A stretch of DNA of 64,000 nucleotides from Vandiemenella viatica (GCA_031002005.1 JARYHS010008074.1:283403930-283467929); one strand, 5' to 3'. Counted from the stretch's first letter, positions 43,200 to 55,575 are shown. Notes: a model not told the origin generated them from the letters alone. Numbers and translations: made by a program.

Positions 43200-44480
43200 A
43201 TGACAGCTGGCATTTTATATTAATAGATTATTCTATTCTTTTACTTATGACACATTTTCTTTTATCTATTCAATTAGATATTATTAATTTTTAAAGTGGG
43301 AGCACTTAATCTAGTGGAAACTTTTACATGTTTAACCATTCCTTTTAATCTTCTGTTTTATTTTGTGTATGGTTTAGATCTGTAGCCACTTTTATTTAGA
43401 TCCAGTATTTCAAAAAGTTTTATTGCATCATAATCTCGCCACTTCCACTTGGATGAAACCCACTTAAAAAAATCTATATCTTTCTTATTTAAACGTGTTT
43501 TTGAATGGTGTTTTCACTATGCTAAAACTGCTCTCTCTAATTATTATTACCTGGTTTTTAAAATATCGTTATTTTGTAATTTTATATGACCTGTCTTGTG
43601 TCATTCAAGACTTGTCGTCTTAAATCCCTTTTAAACTTATTTTCGATGTTCTTATTTTATTCTAAAAATTGAATTTATTTAGTTATTGAAAATACACATT
43701 TAGAATTTATCTGTGAGTTCAGTGCTGACAATACATTTCGATTATTAGTTCCTTTTTATCTGTTTAAATGTATGCCTTTATATTGTTAGCCGAAAAATTC
43801 TGTTTTGTGCCAACTGGTTAATACATCACTGCTTTAATTTTCCTATTCCCTTGTGCTGAAATAAAACCTTTACAGAATTAGTATTGACCCTACATTCATT
43901 ACCACAAAGTGCTTATTTTTTTCATAGTATCTGTGGAAGTGTTTGTAGCGTTTTGCATTCAATTTCAGTATAACTGAATGACATCATACTGCTCTGATTT
44001 TTACTTGAAAAATACCTTTATATTAAATGATTGGTTGGTCTGTAATGTTAAAAGGTTTACTTTCTACACTCCTTTGATTTTTTAAGATATTATTGCTATG
44101 TTACAGACACTTTTGGTTTATATTTAGTTCAGAATCTTCAGTGCCATTCAATAATTTCAGAATATCCTCATTCTCTTCTGCTAACTGGACAATATTCTGT
44201 GAATATAACCAGTAATTCACAGAATACTATTTGTTTTCCCTTGAATACCATTCTCACATTTAAATTATTTTACTTCCTTTATTGTTATCTCTACATGCAA
44301 GTTTAATTTTAGAGAAGATAAACTACAACCTTTGTTTACCTGTGCTTGTCTTTCATGAGCCTCTGTAATCTTATATCTGATTTCTTTCTTTCTTTCTTTT
44401 TTCTTTTTTTTGAAAAATCAACATCGTCCTTCTGAAGGAATAAGTGATCACTGTGCATTTCTGATGGATATTACAACATT
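43200..44480. other. AT-rich sequence, nothing recognised
   Basis: A (TTTC)n tract at about 44381-44412 is the only simple repeat. No coding similarity. Confidence 0.5.
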
Positions 44481-44489
44481 CGGTAAATT

Positions 44490-45960
44490 AAATTGAAGTG
44501 GAAAATAGGTACTCTTATAAAAAGGCAAAAATTTTGGAATTGAAGAGATATTTCAGGGGAGGGTCCAGCAAATGGAAGAATGGCACAAGTACAGTGGGAC
44601 TAGTTCAAGATGATGATAAAAAGGTTGAGGAAATTTTGATTCCAAAACAGAAAATAAAGAAAAGTACAGATCCTACATACTACAATAGGGAGGTGGGGTG
44701 ATTAAAGTGGTTATTGAGAAAAGGATAACACTATTGAAGATAGTAAAGAATACTTAAAACAACTAAACAAACAATCAATAAAAGCAAAGATGGAAGCTAA
44801 AGCTAAGTGTATGTGGAATATTATTGATGCAGGAGGAATACTCAGTGATGTATCTAGAAATTTCTATGGCTATATTAGAAAACTGAGGGGAAGAGAAGGT
44901 ATTCCGACAATTGTAGATAAGAATGGAGAAGAAGTTACTGAGAATATGAAATGGCAGAGATATTGATTGACTGGTTTAGTGAGACCATCATCGTGGGATG
45001 GGAGAGTTTAAATCAGACACATAAGTAGAAAGGGGGTCTACAAAATTGAAAACAATTCCACAGGAAATAATGAAGGAACTATGAAAGCTAATATTACTGC
45101 AGATGGATTAAGTTTAGGGGGATATGATATTGTGCATTACTTGAAATATTATTTAAAATGAGTCTTTCTGATTATCAGCATACAGGAAAAAGTGATAGTA
45201 GTACTGGTTCTTCAAAGGAGGGGTGACAAATAGAGTTGAAAATTATAGCCTGATTAGTTTGACATCAATGATAGGCAAAATCATGAAGAAAATAATACAT
45301 CAGAAATTTCTAAGGAAGGAAACTGGTTTGCAATCAGCAACATGGCTTTAAGCAAGGATATGTGTGTGAATCTGAGATGGTGGACTATATGCAAGATATT
45401 TTGGTTTAATTAGATAAGGGAGGCAAAGTTCATAGTGTAGAACTAGATCTTTCTAAGGCATTTGACTGGTGAGCCCTAAAATTGTTTTAAATAAGTTGAA
45501 AACTATTGAAGTGGATGAAAAAGTAACTTACTGGGCTGAGGAATTTTTAAAAGGCAGAAAGCAAAGCATTACAGTAGGAAGCGCGGTATCAAAGAGGCGG
45601 AAGTGAATTTGTGAGTGCTACATGTTAGTGACCATTACTATTCATCATCCTAATGAATTATTGTATTAGAATTTAGGTTATTTGCAGATGACATAAGGGT
45701 ATAACACTGGAGAAGACTGAACAGCTCACTGGGTGACCTGGTTAGAATACCTTAAGTGGGTAGGTCAACATGGAATGAAGATAAATGCCAAGAAGATTCA
45801 GCTTATCAGGTGCACAGATTGTTTATGATTTTAGGGTGGAGATAAAATTGCTTGTTGAAGATTTGAAATGTAAAATATCTTTGCACAACAGATAGTATGA
45901 TACCTTGGATATCTCACTATGATGATGTTCGTAGTAATGAGTCATAATTTACGAGAAACC
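44490..45960 (+). mobile_element. CR1-like LINE fragment, copy 1
   Basis: Scattered frames on the + strand read YGYIRKLRGREGIPTIVDKN, then NYSLISLTSMIGKIMKKIIH QKF (RT fingers), then ELDLSKAFDW-like motif A near 45430. KVTYWAEEFLKGRKQSITVG follows (the WI..FL.GR motif), then FADD-like CRxHKG residues near 45670. GMKINAKKIQLIRC closes near 45790. The order is that of CR1-type RTs (NYRPISLTSV, WIxxFLxxRxQxV). Heavily mutated. A second copy is at 60256-61310 and a third at 63866-64000. Confidence 0.75.
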
Positions 45961-46009
45961 AAAGTTTTAAAAAATGTTAATAGTATACTAATAGAAAAGT
46001 CACTAAATT

Positions 46010-46107
46010 AGCAGTGGCAGAATATCCACGTTTGACTCATTGTATTCCCGTGCCAAGACCGCAGGTACGATCCCAAACTCGAAGATTTTGTGTGTGTGTG
46101 TGTGTGT
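46010..46107 (+). repeat. Possible tRNA-like fragment followed by (TG)n
   Basis: TTAGCAGTGGCAGAATATCC and CAGGTACGATCCCAAAC resemble A- and B-boxes but are imperfect. A (TG)n microsatellite follows at 46090-46107. Confidence 0.35.
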
Positions 46108-46585
46108 TTTTCATCTTTTTGTTGGGTTATTTTTTGTAAAAATTAATTTATAAATACATATTTATTTATCACCAACGGCTGGAGAATTTTTTTTTTTTTT
46201 TATTTTTTTTGGAAGCTTTGTACAAACCTTTCTTATTACATGAATGATAATGCTGTAGGTGCAAATCAACCTAAACATACCCTTTCTGGGTAAGATGGGA
46301 ATCTATGTTTTGTTACACTCCTGTTTGATTTGGAACATATGTGTAATGCTTTTTCTTGCTTCATCTTGCATATTTTTGTGCCTCCTATTATCCATGAATT
46401 TAAAAAAATTCTACTGTGGCTCAAGGTTATCGGCTGGCTTTTTTCCTAATACCAAAATTTACTTTACTGTCTCTAATTATCTCTTCTGTACTTTCCATTT
46501 TTCTTCTGTAGAATAGTTATTTCTTAGACCCACATCTACAATCGTTGCATATTTTTGTCACATGTGAGATTCTTTCAATTTGTTC

Positions 46586-46640
46586 ACTTCAGGTAAGTTC
46601 TGCCTGTGTTACTTCAGGTAAGTTCTGCCTGTGTTACTTC
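46586..46640. repeat. 25-bp perfect tandem repeat, 2.2 units
   Basis: ACTTCAGGTAAGTTCTGCCT GTGTT is repeated exactly at 46586-46610 and 46611-46635. Confidence 0.92.
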
Positions 46641-46644
46641 TCTT

Positions 46645-47480
46645 GAATTTTAATGTGCATTATCGGAGTGTGGTCTGACTTTATATGAGCTCTTAGGTAT
46701 TTTTTACTGCTTAGAACTTGGGTTCTGAAAATATTTTCAGGTACATAGCCATCTTGTATGATCCACTAAATTTTTTGCAAAACTTGTAATCGGCCGCTTC
46801 CTTACTGATTTCTTTTCCCTACATCACATTACCCCACAATATTCCACTACTTTCCTTCTCCGCCTCTCAATTGTAACAGAGAAATAGAAATCTTGTCCAT
46901 TAAGTCTTAGATGACAAACTGTTTAGGACCAGGGAGTAATAAAATGTGTTAATTTGTAAGCCAAAATGATTTTAACATGTTTTAAGCTAATTTAATTAAG
47001 ACAAAGCTTTTTGAGGTATTTATTTATGTTGGAAGAACTTTTTATAGTGTTTTGCGTATTTTTCATCATATGAGATTTCGGGAATTAATCTTGGGGAAAG
47101 CAAAGATTATGGAAATTGTTGTAAACTTTGTTACTCTGTATAAATTTTGTGAGAGTTGGTGAAGAAAATAAAATGCTACACTATCTAATTCATTTTGGTC
47201 AGTATCACAGATAAAAATGGCAGAGACAATAAATCATAAAGTCTTTGCAATGAATTTACCCAAGTAAAATTACGATTCACCAGTTGAGATTGGGTTCATG
47301 CATTTAACATTATCATTATTCTTGGCCGCCGCTGAAAAATTCTATCACTCTTATCTTATCATGATAAAGTGTGTACATATGACCATGGAAAGTGTAGGTA
47401 CAGGATAGGTCTGGCATCAGCCATAGTATTAATGTTCCAGTTGGTACAGGGGGTCCAGCGAAGAGTCATTTTAAAATTCA
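46645..47480. other. AT-rich sequence, nothing recognised
   Basis: No coding similarity or termini found. Confidence 0.5.
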
Positions 47481-47489
47481 AGGCTCTTT

Positions 47490-47632
47490 CCCAGTTTTTC
47501 AAGGTTTAAATTATTTTTTCCAGGTTAATTGTTTTTAAATATTAACAAATTTTTACAAAATTTTTCCAGTTTTTGAAGGTTTAAAATTTTTTTCCAGGTT
47601 TATTTTTTTTAAATCTTAACAATTTTTTTCAA
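47490..47632. repeat. Imperfect tandem pair (TTTTTCAAGGTTTAAA...TTCCAGGTT)
   Basis: CCAGTTTTTCAAGGTTTAAA...TTTTTCCAGGTTAATTGT near 47497 recurs as CCAGTTTTTGAAGGTTTAAA...TTTTCCAGGTTTATTTT near 47569, a period of about 72 bp. It adjoins the hAT-like fossil and may be part of its end. Confidence 0.6.
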
Positions 47633-47884
47633 GGATATATTATTTATTACACTGTTACACGAACAAAATATGTACGTTCTACAACGTTTAACGCAGTAAA
47701 TCACAGAAACTGAAACAAATTTATAAATTTTTTGCATTAAAAATGGTAATTATGATGAATAAAAATAATACATCACTGTAAACACATATAATCTTTATTT
47801 TAAAGATAAAATAAATAATATTTCATTAACATAATACATTACAATGTACATATAATGTATTTGATATAAATTAATGAAAAGTTA

Positions 47885-48751
47885 TTTTTTTAAATCTCTA
47901 TTGAGATTTTTGACGCTTCAGCCAAAATTTTGCTCCTTTTTGCTTCCAATTCTTTGATATCATCCTGCTTTCGCTTGTTCATCAATCGTTCCTCATTTTG
48001 TTTTGCGATTCCATTCTTCTGATTCTTCATATTGTCTTTGTACATTGCGAAAATATTGTATCAAAGTTTTATTGATGTTAGAAGAGTGAACTCCACCAGC
48101 AGTCTGGACTGTGTCATAAATGTACCTTTGAGCAACAAGGCTTTTTTTAACTTTAATTTTCTATAATACACTCGGAGTTTATGGAAAAACTTTGTTAAGC
48201 ATTTCCATGTGAAATTATCAAAGTCAATTGCATAAAGTTTGGACAGGGCTTCAAAGACACGTTGATTATATCAACCCAAAACAGATCAAGGCGACCTTCA
48301 CTTCTGTTGAAGGATTTCAACTTTTCTTGAATTCTTTTGTCGCTGCAAAGATCAAGAAAGTTACACTTCACACGGTGTGCCTTGGAACCTGACATTCTTC
48401 CACTTGTTACCAAAATATCAAGACACAAGGTCAATCTTTTTGCGCTGTTTCGTGTATTAATTGTATTCGCTGGATTCAAACAGGAAATTGCACGTGTTAA
48501 GTTATATTTTAGTGGCGATCGTTCTTGAAACAGTATTCATACTTTAATCGAATTCTAACACAACCAAATCACATTTTTCAATTAAATCGACAAGTTTACT
48601 CTTTAGGTATGTAGGAATCCCCTAGATGATGCTGTAACAAATTTTCGATTTTTGTAATTGCATCTTACTTGCAATTTGACTGTCCGGAAATAACGAAGTA
48701 AATCTGCTGAACTCCAAATTGACAAGTTACTCCTAATGTTCGAAACATTGA

Positions 48752-48799
<48 letters not shown>

Positions 48800-48920
48800 C
48801 ACCAAATGCAAATAGCATTAGTATTTTTATTTGGATCAGGTGCTAACCACGGAAACAGATTCTCGTATCCCTTTTGATATTAATTGTGCTTGGGTGCAAT
48901 TTCAGCATTTTTTTAAAATA
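47885..48920 (-). pseudogene. hAT-like transposase fossil with internal poly(A) run
   Basis: Near 48900-48820 the minus strand reads QKGYENLFPWLAPDPNKN, resembling the zinc-finger start of hAT/KIAA-type proteins (KKYPWL). After a 46-nt homopolymer (48754-48799) come SSADLLRYFRTVKL and then, from 48479, FLDLCSDKRIQEKLKSF, MQLTLIISHGNA (SHGNAxVERGFS region) and FSINSECIIEN. In other frames SLVAQRYIYDTVQTAGGVHS then follows. The C-terminal order is that of the hAT dimerisation region. Central catalytic part absent; multiple frameshifts. Confidence 0.6.
48754..48799. repeat. 46-nt poly(T)
   Basis: Uninterrupted T run (poly(A) on the minus strand) inside the hAT-like fossil. Reads like a retro-insertion tail, but no attached body is visible. 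Confidence 0.9.
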
Positions 48921-48929
48921 AAATGTTTC

Positions 48930-49900
48930 AAATAAACTTTTTGTTACAATTTGTACAGAATTGTTCATTCAAGTTAGTTATACATTACTGCCAACCATCC
49001 AGTTTTCGACCATCCTGTCCTGTTCTAAACGTGGTTTGTCCGTGTCAGGTTCACTACGTGCGACCGGGCACTAAACGCCCGGTTATTAAGAAATTTAAAA
49101 AATTACGAGTTTATGGTTTCTCAGATATATATGAAGTAAATAGGATCACCACACCTCGCTCCTTATTACCCCTTTCGCTAATTCAACTGTTTTGCTCTGT
49201 GTTTAAACATTTATGAAAGTTAGTTGCATATCTGATTATTGTGAAGCGATTGGTTTATTGTTTCAGTTACCTACACTATGTCGAAGATGGAACGTCGTGC
49301 TCGTTTTGTTCGTTGGAGAATTAAAAATGATTAGTTTTATTAATTTGTACTTTTCAAATACATAATTGAGTACCATAAAAAATCAGATACGTTCCTGTCG
49401 CTTCAGGGACAAGTGGTTGCCAAATGATTGACTTAAAACTTGCTGCGTAAGAGAAATGATTGTACCGCATATCGTAAAATGTGTAAAATAACTTTTACTG
49501 TGAAATTTGATGACAAAGTCAGTGAAACATGATTTCTTCTGCAGAGGTTTTTGTTATTTTTTAATTCACGATTGTCGTAAAAATTATTTGTAAAAAATAA
49601 ACAAGAATTGTCCTATAAATTTTACTTTATACAACACATTTTCTTTTGTGGATACGAGTGTCAGGGGTTGAAATAAATCACCATGTGATGAATAATTTAT
49701 CAAAAAGGCTGAATGAATTTAAAATTAAAATTCCTATATCACAAAAGATGGGGGAGGAATTTAAACACTCAAAGGATATAAAGTGATTAAAAAATACTAA
49801 GAAAATGGTAGTTAGATGACTAGGGAAATTGCCACTGGAGGATATTAATCATTAATTCAATTCAATATATATTAATAAGGTAATTTTTTTAAAATTAATT
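48930..49900. other. AT-rich sequence, nothing recognised
   Basis: A small hairpin GACCGGGCACTAAACGCCCGGTT lies near 49063-49085. No coding similarity. Confidence 0.5.
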
Positions 49901-49904
49901 TCAT

Positions 49905-50070
49905 GAAACAACCAAGTGTATACATTAAAGGAGACTGGAGGCCGCGAAGGAACCCGTCCGTCACACGGCCGTGCTATGGACCAGTGTGGACGCGAGGGGG
50001 GGAGCCGACAGACGGCCGAGTGTTGGCTCAGACACGGTGCGGTCTAGTGTGGCCCGACCTTAATACTGAG
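49905..50070. repeat. GC-rich dispersed repeat, copy 2
   Basis: Same left motif (TGAAACAACCA.GTG..A.AC.TTAA) and right motif (GTGTGGCCCGA) as 8415-8580, about 140 bp apart in both. GC content is well above its surroundings. Unknown class. Confidence 0.5.
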
Positions 50071-50399
50071 TTTTTACAGTTACTCCCAATTCTGAAGAAT
50101 GTTCCTCTTCATAGGGAATAGACTACAGTAAGTTTTCACTGATCAGGACGCACCTCCACATGCACCTTTTCCATATTCATTGCCCTGGTACACTCAGTGA
50201 AAAACTCCAGTTCCATCTCTGACACATTGAAGGACCGATTAATAACCACCTGAGCCTGATGACACTTTCACTCCAACCCCACTCAAACTTTTTGTAAACC
50301 TTTGAAATGTGCTACAATATACAGGGTGTTTGGTAAATAATGTAAACAGTTTTGTTTCTATTTTAGTTTAGTTTAGTTGGTAAAAAGTTTAAGAAATTA

Positions 50400-51406
50400 C
50401 GAGGGTAATTGAGAAAGTATCCTCCGTTCTAGTGTGGCGCTAGTAGTCGTGCATGGAGCACCGCCATTTTTACATCTGCGTGTTCCCCGATTCAGTAAGC
50501 ATCCAGCTGTGACAGTACGAACATCGTTCTTTTGCGCATTGTTTTGTTATAACCTTAAAACATGAGCACTGCAATATAAAATCCCGAAAAAATAAGTGTG
50601 TTCTGTAATAAGATTTCTTTTGGCGCAGCAGACGTTCATCAATCGTGTACTGTATACGGTTCGAACGTTATGAGTGAAGGTGTTGTGCGGCAATGGTTCC
50701 AATTTTTTAAAAGTGGTAGAACAAACATTCATGATGAAGAGATGACAAAACATGGGTGGTGTATGTAAACGCCGAAATGAAACGACAGTCGATGGCCTGG
50801 GGCCATAACATTTCTTCATGCAAGTCAAAGAAAGCCTGCCAAACGTTTTCAACAAGGAAGGTTATGGCTACAGTTTTTTGGGGTGCCGAGGGAGTTTTGC
50901 TCATTGAATTTTTGGAACGTGGCACCACAATCACTGCAGATGTCTACTGTGAATCTTTGAAGAAACTTAAGTGACCCATTCAAAACAAATGTCACTGTAA
51001 GCTGTCATTCGGTGTTGTGTTTTTGCATGACAACGCAGTGACTGTAAGACTCAAGAGCTCCGTAAATAATTCAAACGGGAAGTTTTTGATCATCCCCCTT
51101 ACAACCCCGACTTGGTGCCTAGCGACTTTCATCTCTTCACTCACACGAAGAAGTGGCTTGCGTCACAGCACTTCGATGACAAACTTCAAAATGCTGTGAT
51201 AGATTGGCTATGTGCCCAGGTGGCTAAATTTTATGAAGAAGGACTTTGTAAATTAGTGAAACACTATTACAAATGCTTGAATTTAAATGGTCACTGTTGA
51301 AAAATAGTAAAAAGCTGTAGTTTTAAGATGTATATAATAAAATATTTTTTACTATTCAAGTTTTTTATTTATAGCCAAACGGAGGTTACTCTGTGAATTA
51401 CCCTCA
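50400..51406 (+). mobile_element. mariner element, internally deleted
   Basis: 27-bp terminal repeats at 50400-50426 (CGAGGGTAATTGAGAAAGTA...) and 51380-51406 mirror each other at most positions. TA dinucleotides lie outside both ends (50398-50399; 51407-51408). At 1007 bp it is about 300 bp shorter than a usual mariner. Confidence 0.9.
50562..51300 (+). pseudogene. mariner transposase, deleted and frameshifted
   Basis: ATG at 50562. The N-terminal region, in mixed frames, reads CSVIRFL, VHQSCTVYGSNVMSEGVVRQ and FKSGRTNIHDEE (helix-turn-helix). A deletion joins this to CQTFSTRKVMATVFWGAEGV (catalytic D of WWDxKG region replaced by AEG), RGTTITADVYCESLKKL, FLHDNAVTV (second D) and VPSDFHLFTHTKKWLASQHF (third D, mariner DD34D type). 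It ends KCLNLNGHC at 51300. The first catalytic aspartate and the linker are lost, so it is inactive. Confidence 0.88.
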
Positions 51407-51472
51407 TATTATTATTTTAAGCAAATAGATCTATAAAGATCATGTAAAACGAAATTATAATTATTATTATTT

Positions 51473-51575
51473 GTTTCTGGCCTTTCGCCTCGTCGACGTC
51501 AAGGTCATTAGGGGCGGGAAGGAATCATCTCGGCATTCGCCTGGAGTGATCCGGATGGCCGGATGAGGATTTGTA
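51473..51575 (-). repeat. S1 SINE, 3' half, minus strand
   Basis: Minus strand: GGCCATCCGGATCACTCCAG, GCGAATGCCGAGATGATTCC and TTCCCGCCCCTAATGACCTT, then GACGTCGACGAGGCGAAAGG. Best-preserved S1 tail in the window. Confidence 0.85.
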
Positions 51576-51599
51576 GGTGGAATTTTCCTAATGAATTCC

Positions 51600-52930
51600 A
51601 TTTTTCCAACATAGAATTAACCCAACATGAACGATTTATACAATGTGTCTTCAGGCAGGTACTTTCAAAAAAAAAAAAAAAAAATAAGTGGTCTCTGCAT
51701 CCATTTCAAAAAATTTTGAATCTCTTAAAATATTCGCCTCAAATCACTGGTCCAACTGTTAGCGGCAAGAGACACGGTCAAGAACTGCTGCAACAATCAT
51801 AATCACGTGACTCAATCGCTCCCCGTCACCCCACTCGGAGTAGTCTATAGTTGCTTGAGTTCTTAGTCGCTCAAATATGCTTGCAGTGGACAACCAGCCT
51901 AAGGCAAAGAATGTTTCTATCGATACTGGATGACTTTCTTCTGAATGGTACCCATCCAGAGATGCGAGATGGGTATTATTTTGCCAAGGAAGTGTTATCA
52001 TTTAATTACGTAATTTGAGCAAATTTCTTGGCCTTTAGATACCCTTTTGGTCTTAAATGCATTGGATTTCTGTTGCCTTCTGCATCCATATGCTTTGATC
52101 ATTTCTGATTCATCTGCCTTTAGCAGGTAAAGAGTGCTTCGACCATTGCCTTCATTTCTAGAGAGAATTAACATATCGTAGGATAGAAAGTAAGTTAGGC
52201 AAATCAAGTTACGAAATATGTGGGAATGAGTTTGCATCCTGCTTGAATTACTGCAGGTGCTGACAGATGAACCTGAAGTAACTGTTACAAAACCTGTGGT
52301 GGGCCATTAATACAGCATTGCAGTTTGAGACACATATCATGAGACTAAATGCTTTATTTGGAAGAAGCAATGGAGAGCAGCTTCATTTGTTGCAATAATT
52401 GGTACAATAATGGAGCTGGTTCAGGAGTTAGTGATAGCCAGTGGGTAAAGGGAGGTGGATGTTTGTAAGGCATGCTTCGATAATGAGGCCTCAACTGATC
52501 TTGGGTCATTATTTGGAATAGCATGATGAAGGGAAAGAAGATTATTATCACTACGACCATCATAGGCACTTTCAGGTACAAGGAGGTGGAAACTTTTTCA
52601 TTTCTTGGTAGTTGATTCGTAGATTGGAATAGAATTTTAATGATTTTAACTGTGTCATAAAGAAAATTTTGAAATAGGTGTGTAGAGAAATTACCACCAG
52701 GGTGCAAATTCACTTAGAATTGTTAACATATTGGGGAAAAAATAGTGAAACTCATATAGGGAAGTTCTTTTAGAGTAGGTCAAAGAGAGGGTGACAAACT
52801 CGTGTAAACATTGGTTTAGGATATATTTGTATAACGGAAACTTAATAGTATTATCTGTTTGAGTGCTTGTGAAGAATTGTAATTCCAGTCTTAATGGTTG
52901 TTAGTTTTTCTGAATTGTATTTTATTTATA
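51600..52930. other. End of the MED11 intron, nothing else recognised
   Basis: A 119-codon minus frame at 52354-52713 has no recognisable domain and a composition biased by repeats of hydrophobic codons; treated as chance. Confidence 0.5.
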
Positions 52931-52940
52931 TCTGTTTCAG

Positions 52941-53158
52941 GACAGCCCCATGAAGGTTCTGGTTATGCTTCTCAGAAAGTTCTCCAGATGGCTTGGCATC
53001 GTTTAGAACATGCAAGGAGTAGAGTTAATGAACTTGAGAGGATTAAGAACAAACATCTCCAGTCAAGAGTTCCACTTCGAAGCCAGCAGCAAATGAATCA
53101 GGCTCAGCAAAATGGTGCTCAGCCAATTAGCAATGTCCAAGCTGGAGCTCAATCATAA
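52941..53158 (+). CDS. MED11: Mediator complex subunit 11, terminal coding exon
   Basis: Acceptor TATCTGTTTCAG at 52940. The first two bases complete Gly from the previous exon, then QPHEGSGYASQKVLQMAWHR, ...LEHARSRVNELE..., matching insect MED11 almost residue for residue in GQPHEGSGYAS and AWHR..HARSRV. The C-terminal tail (RSQQQMNQAQQNGAQP and on to the TAA at 53156-53158) is Gln-rich, longer than in vertebrates and typical of insect orthologues. With the exon at 9217 it gives about 118 residues of the protein. Confidence 0.95.
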
Positions 53159-53257
53159 ACTTTTTCTTTATGAATTAAATTTGTGATAATTGTGCATTTT
53201 TGTTACTTGTTTATCTATGAAGAAATTGATGAACTTGCAAATTATCTTTTGGCAAAA

Positions 53258-53263
53258 AATAAA
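53258..53263 (+). terminator. MED11: MED11 polyadenylation signal
   Basis: AATAAA 100 bp after the stop codon, giving a short AT-rich 3' UTR. Confidence 0.7.
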
Positions 53264-53289
53264 GAATTGGTAATAATATTAACCAACTA

Positions 53290-55575
53290 TGTTTTTATTA
53301 CTGCTTTTGTTAGCTTATAGAAAGTCTATATTTCATGATTTACACATTCCAGTAAAGAGTTCTCCAACCAATAATTTATCCACAGCTGTTGACAACAATT
53401 GCATTTTTATAGAATTTTATCCATCAGGCAGCCAATCCTTCAAGTCCAATAATGTCCTTAATTATTATTATAAAAAAAATCAATCAGTTAAAGAATAACA
53501 ACATACCAGCTTAATGGATTCTTCAGAGAAATCATTTGCCATTTATGCTGAAAGTATTTTCCAGCCCAAACTCTTTAATATTAAGATGTAATTGGCAACA
53601 CAAATAGCTTTGTGAAGAAAATAAGCGCTTTCTCATTCTTGAATTTGTAGGCTTTTTATGTTTAGTTTGTTTCTACCAACTGTTGAAACTTTTAGTACCG
53701 GTATGCATCTTTAAGTACACCACTGTAAATTAATTGTTATAGAAGAATGCTGTTTTCACACATATTGATGCAGTACCTCATTTGGTAATTGTGCCAAGTG
53801 AGATCCTACTAGTAAATGATTTATTGTTGTTCCTGCCTTTGCAACCATTCCTGAACTTCTGTATATGTCACATATAAAGTAAATTCTCAGGTAGGCTGCT
53901 GTAAGCATCTATTAGAAAACCATTTGTAATAAAAGAGTTAATGCTGTTCTGCTGGGCTCTTAAGAATATCTACTTAGGTTATGAAAATGTGTGAGCCATT
54001 AGCAGATCATGAATATCAATTAATGCATAGAGTAGGTGGTCAGGAAAATGAATTCCTCGTTATTTCTGCAGAATATGCAAGATGTTTCCACTACAAATTA
54101 TGACTCCTGAGTATGTCTCTCCTGATGTCAATATTTTGAAAGTATTTCTTGATTTGTAATTCATTATATAGAGGTCAATAATGTGAAACATTGATAACTG
54201 TGATTACTTCCTCGTAAAATAATGGAATCATCAGATACCATGTTTAAGAATGTATACATAGTTAATTTCAACAGTCATTAAAAATTTTCCAATAGATTGA
54301 TAGTAAGGCTGTATTAAATATCTATTCAAATCACTAGCTCCCTCCAACTCCTGTATTTTAAACACTCAATCGGATTCCAGTACTTGAGCAAGGACCTGAC
54401 AGGTGGTGGTGGTTTTTTTTTTTTTTTTTTTTTTTTGAAAATTTCAATTTACTCTCTTTCCTGGTACCTCCCTTTAACAGATTCAGGATGTAAAACCATT
54501 TCCCTAACACCTACCTAAAATGTACAGCCCAATTGAGCATAACAGTTACGTACAAAGCAATTTCTCCTCCACCTTGACAACCATACTAAATCTTTGCTTA
54601 CTTATTGGTTATTCTCTTGGGTCATTTCATTTAAATAAAATATTTCATCAGTTTAACCTGCTCAAATCGTTGTCAAATTACGGGGGCACTTACTGTAAAA
54701 GTGTGTAGGTGGTGGACATACCGTGTGCTGAACTGTGGATAAATCTAGGATTAATGACGAGTGAATATAACTTCTGATTGGCAACATTGTTGAGTCGTTG
54801 CAAATGTGGATCAGAAATGTCGTTTACTGATTTGTTATTTGAATATGATGTAGCTGCGACTCATGTTCATTAACCTTGCAACTTCGTTGATGAAGTATTA
54901 AAGTGTCTGGTATCTAGCTATGGTGCATTGATAGGCTTTTTGGTTAATGACTAAGTCTTGCTATTCAGTCCTGTCGCCAATTAACAATATTTTCCCTTAT
55001 TCACTTCTTCTTCCACAGGTCGGCAGGGTATTTTGCCTTCCGAATTAAATAGTTTTCCAAATGACAACACATGAATCACTTTTTGAATTAATATTTATTT
55101 TTCCATGATCCCTAAGATAATATAAGCACCAGACTTCTCCAAAGACACTAAAATTCACACATACAAATATTCCAGCAATTGAATATTTTGACAACCAACC
55201 TTCAACTAACTACCTGTCTCTGCCGCTCATTTATATAGATGCTACAGAAAATTCCAGAATAACACAGAGAAAGCTGCTTGATGTTTCTCGAATGGCGACA
55301 ATGCAGCTGGCTATCAAAACCATAATAAAGCAATCAGAATTACTACAAAATTATTCACAATCATCATTTAACACATGGAAATGAAAATTAAAGATATCTG
55401 CAGGTATTTGCACACAAAATTATCTACATAAACGAGTCCAGACCATTCAGAATTATCTTCTAAACATCGTGGCTCACATCAATACTTACAATTACAAGCT
55501 TTTAATTAATTTTTCATACATAATGCTGTACTTGATCATATTACATATCGTTTACAGTTTCTCTCAATAAAACAA
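53290..55575. other. AT-rich intergenic sequence downstream of MED11
   Basis: Poly(T) at about 54413-54435. No gene, repeat family or termini recognised. Confidence 0.5.

Larger units (their letters stand above)
9358..52940 (+). other. MED11: 43.6-kb MED11 intron packed with transposable elements
   Basis: Bounded by the GT donor at 9358-9359 and the acceptor TCTGTTTCAG ending at 52940. Almost every superfamily listed here lies in it, in both orientations. No other host exon was recognised inside. The phase-1/phase-1 join and uninterrupted protein similarity across the boundary are the evidence that it is one intron. Confidence 0.85.

Noticed and set aside
49903..50121. 72-codon GC-rich frame
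   Set aside because: Falls within a dispersed GC-rich repeat; translation of the other copy does not match.
52354..52713. 119-codon minus-strand gene
   Set aside because: No domain, no splice context and lies just before the MED11 terminal exon; chance frame.
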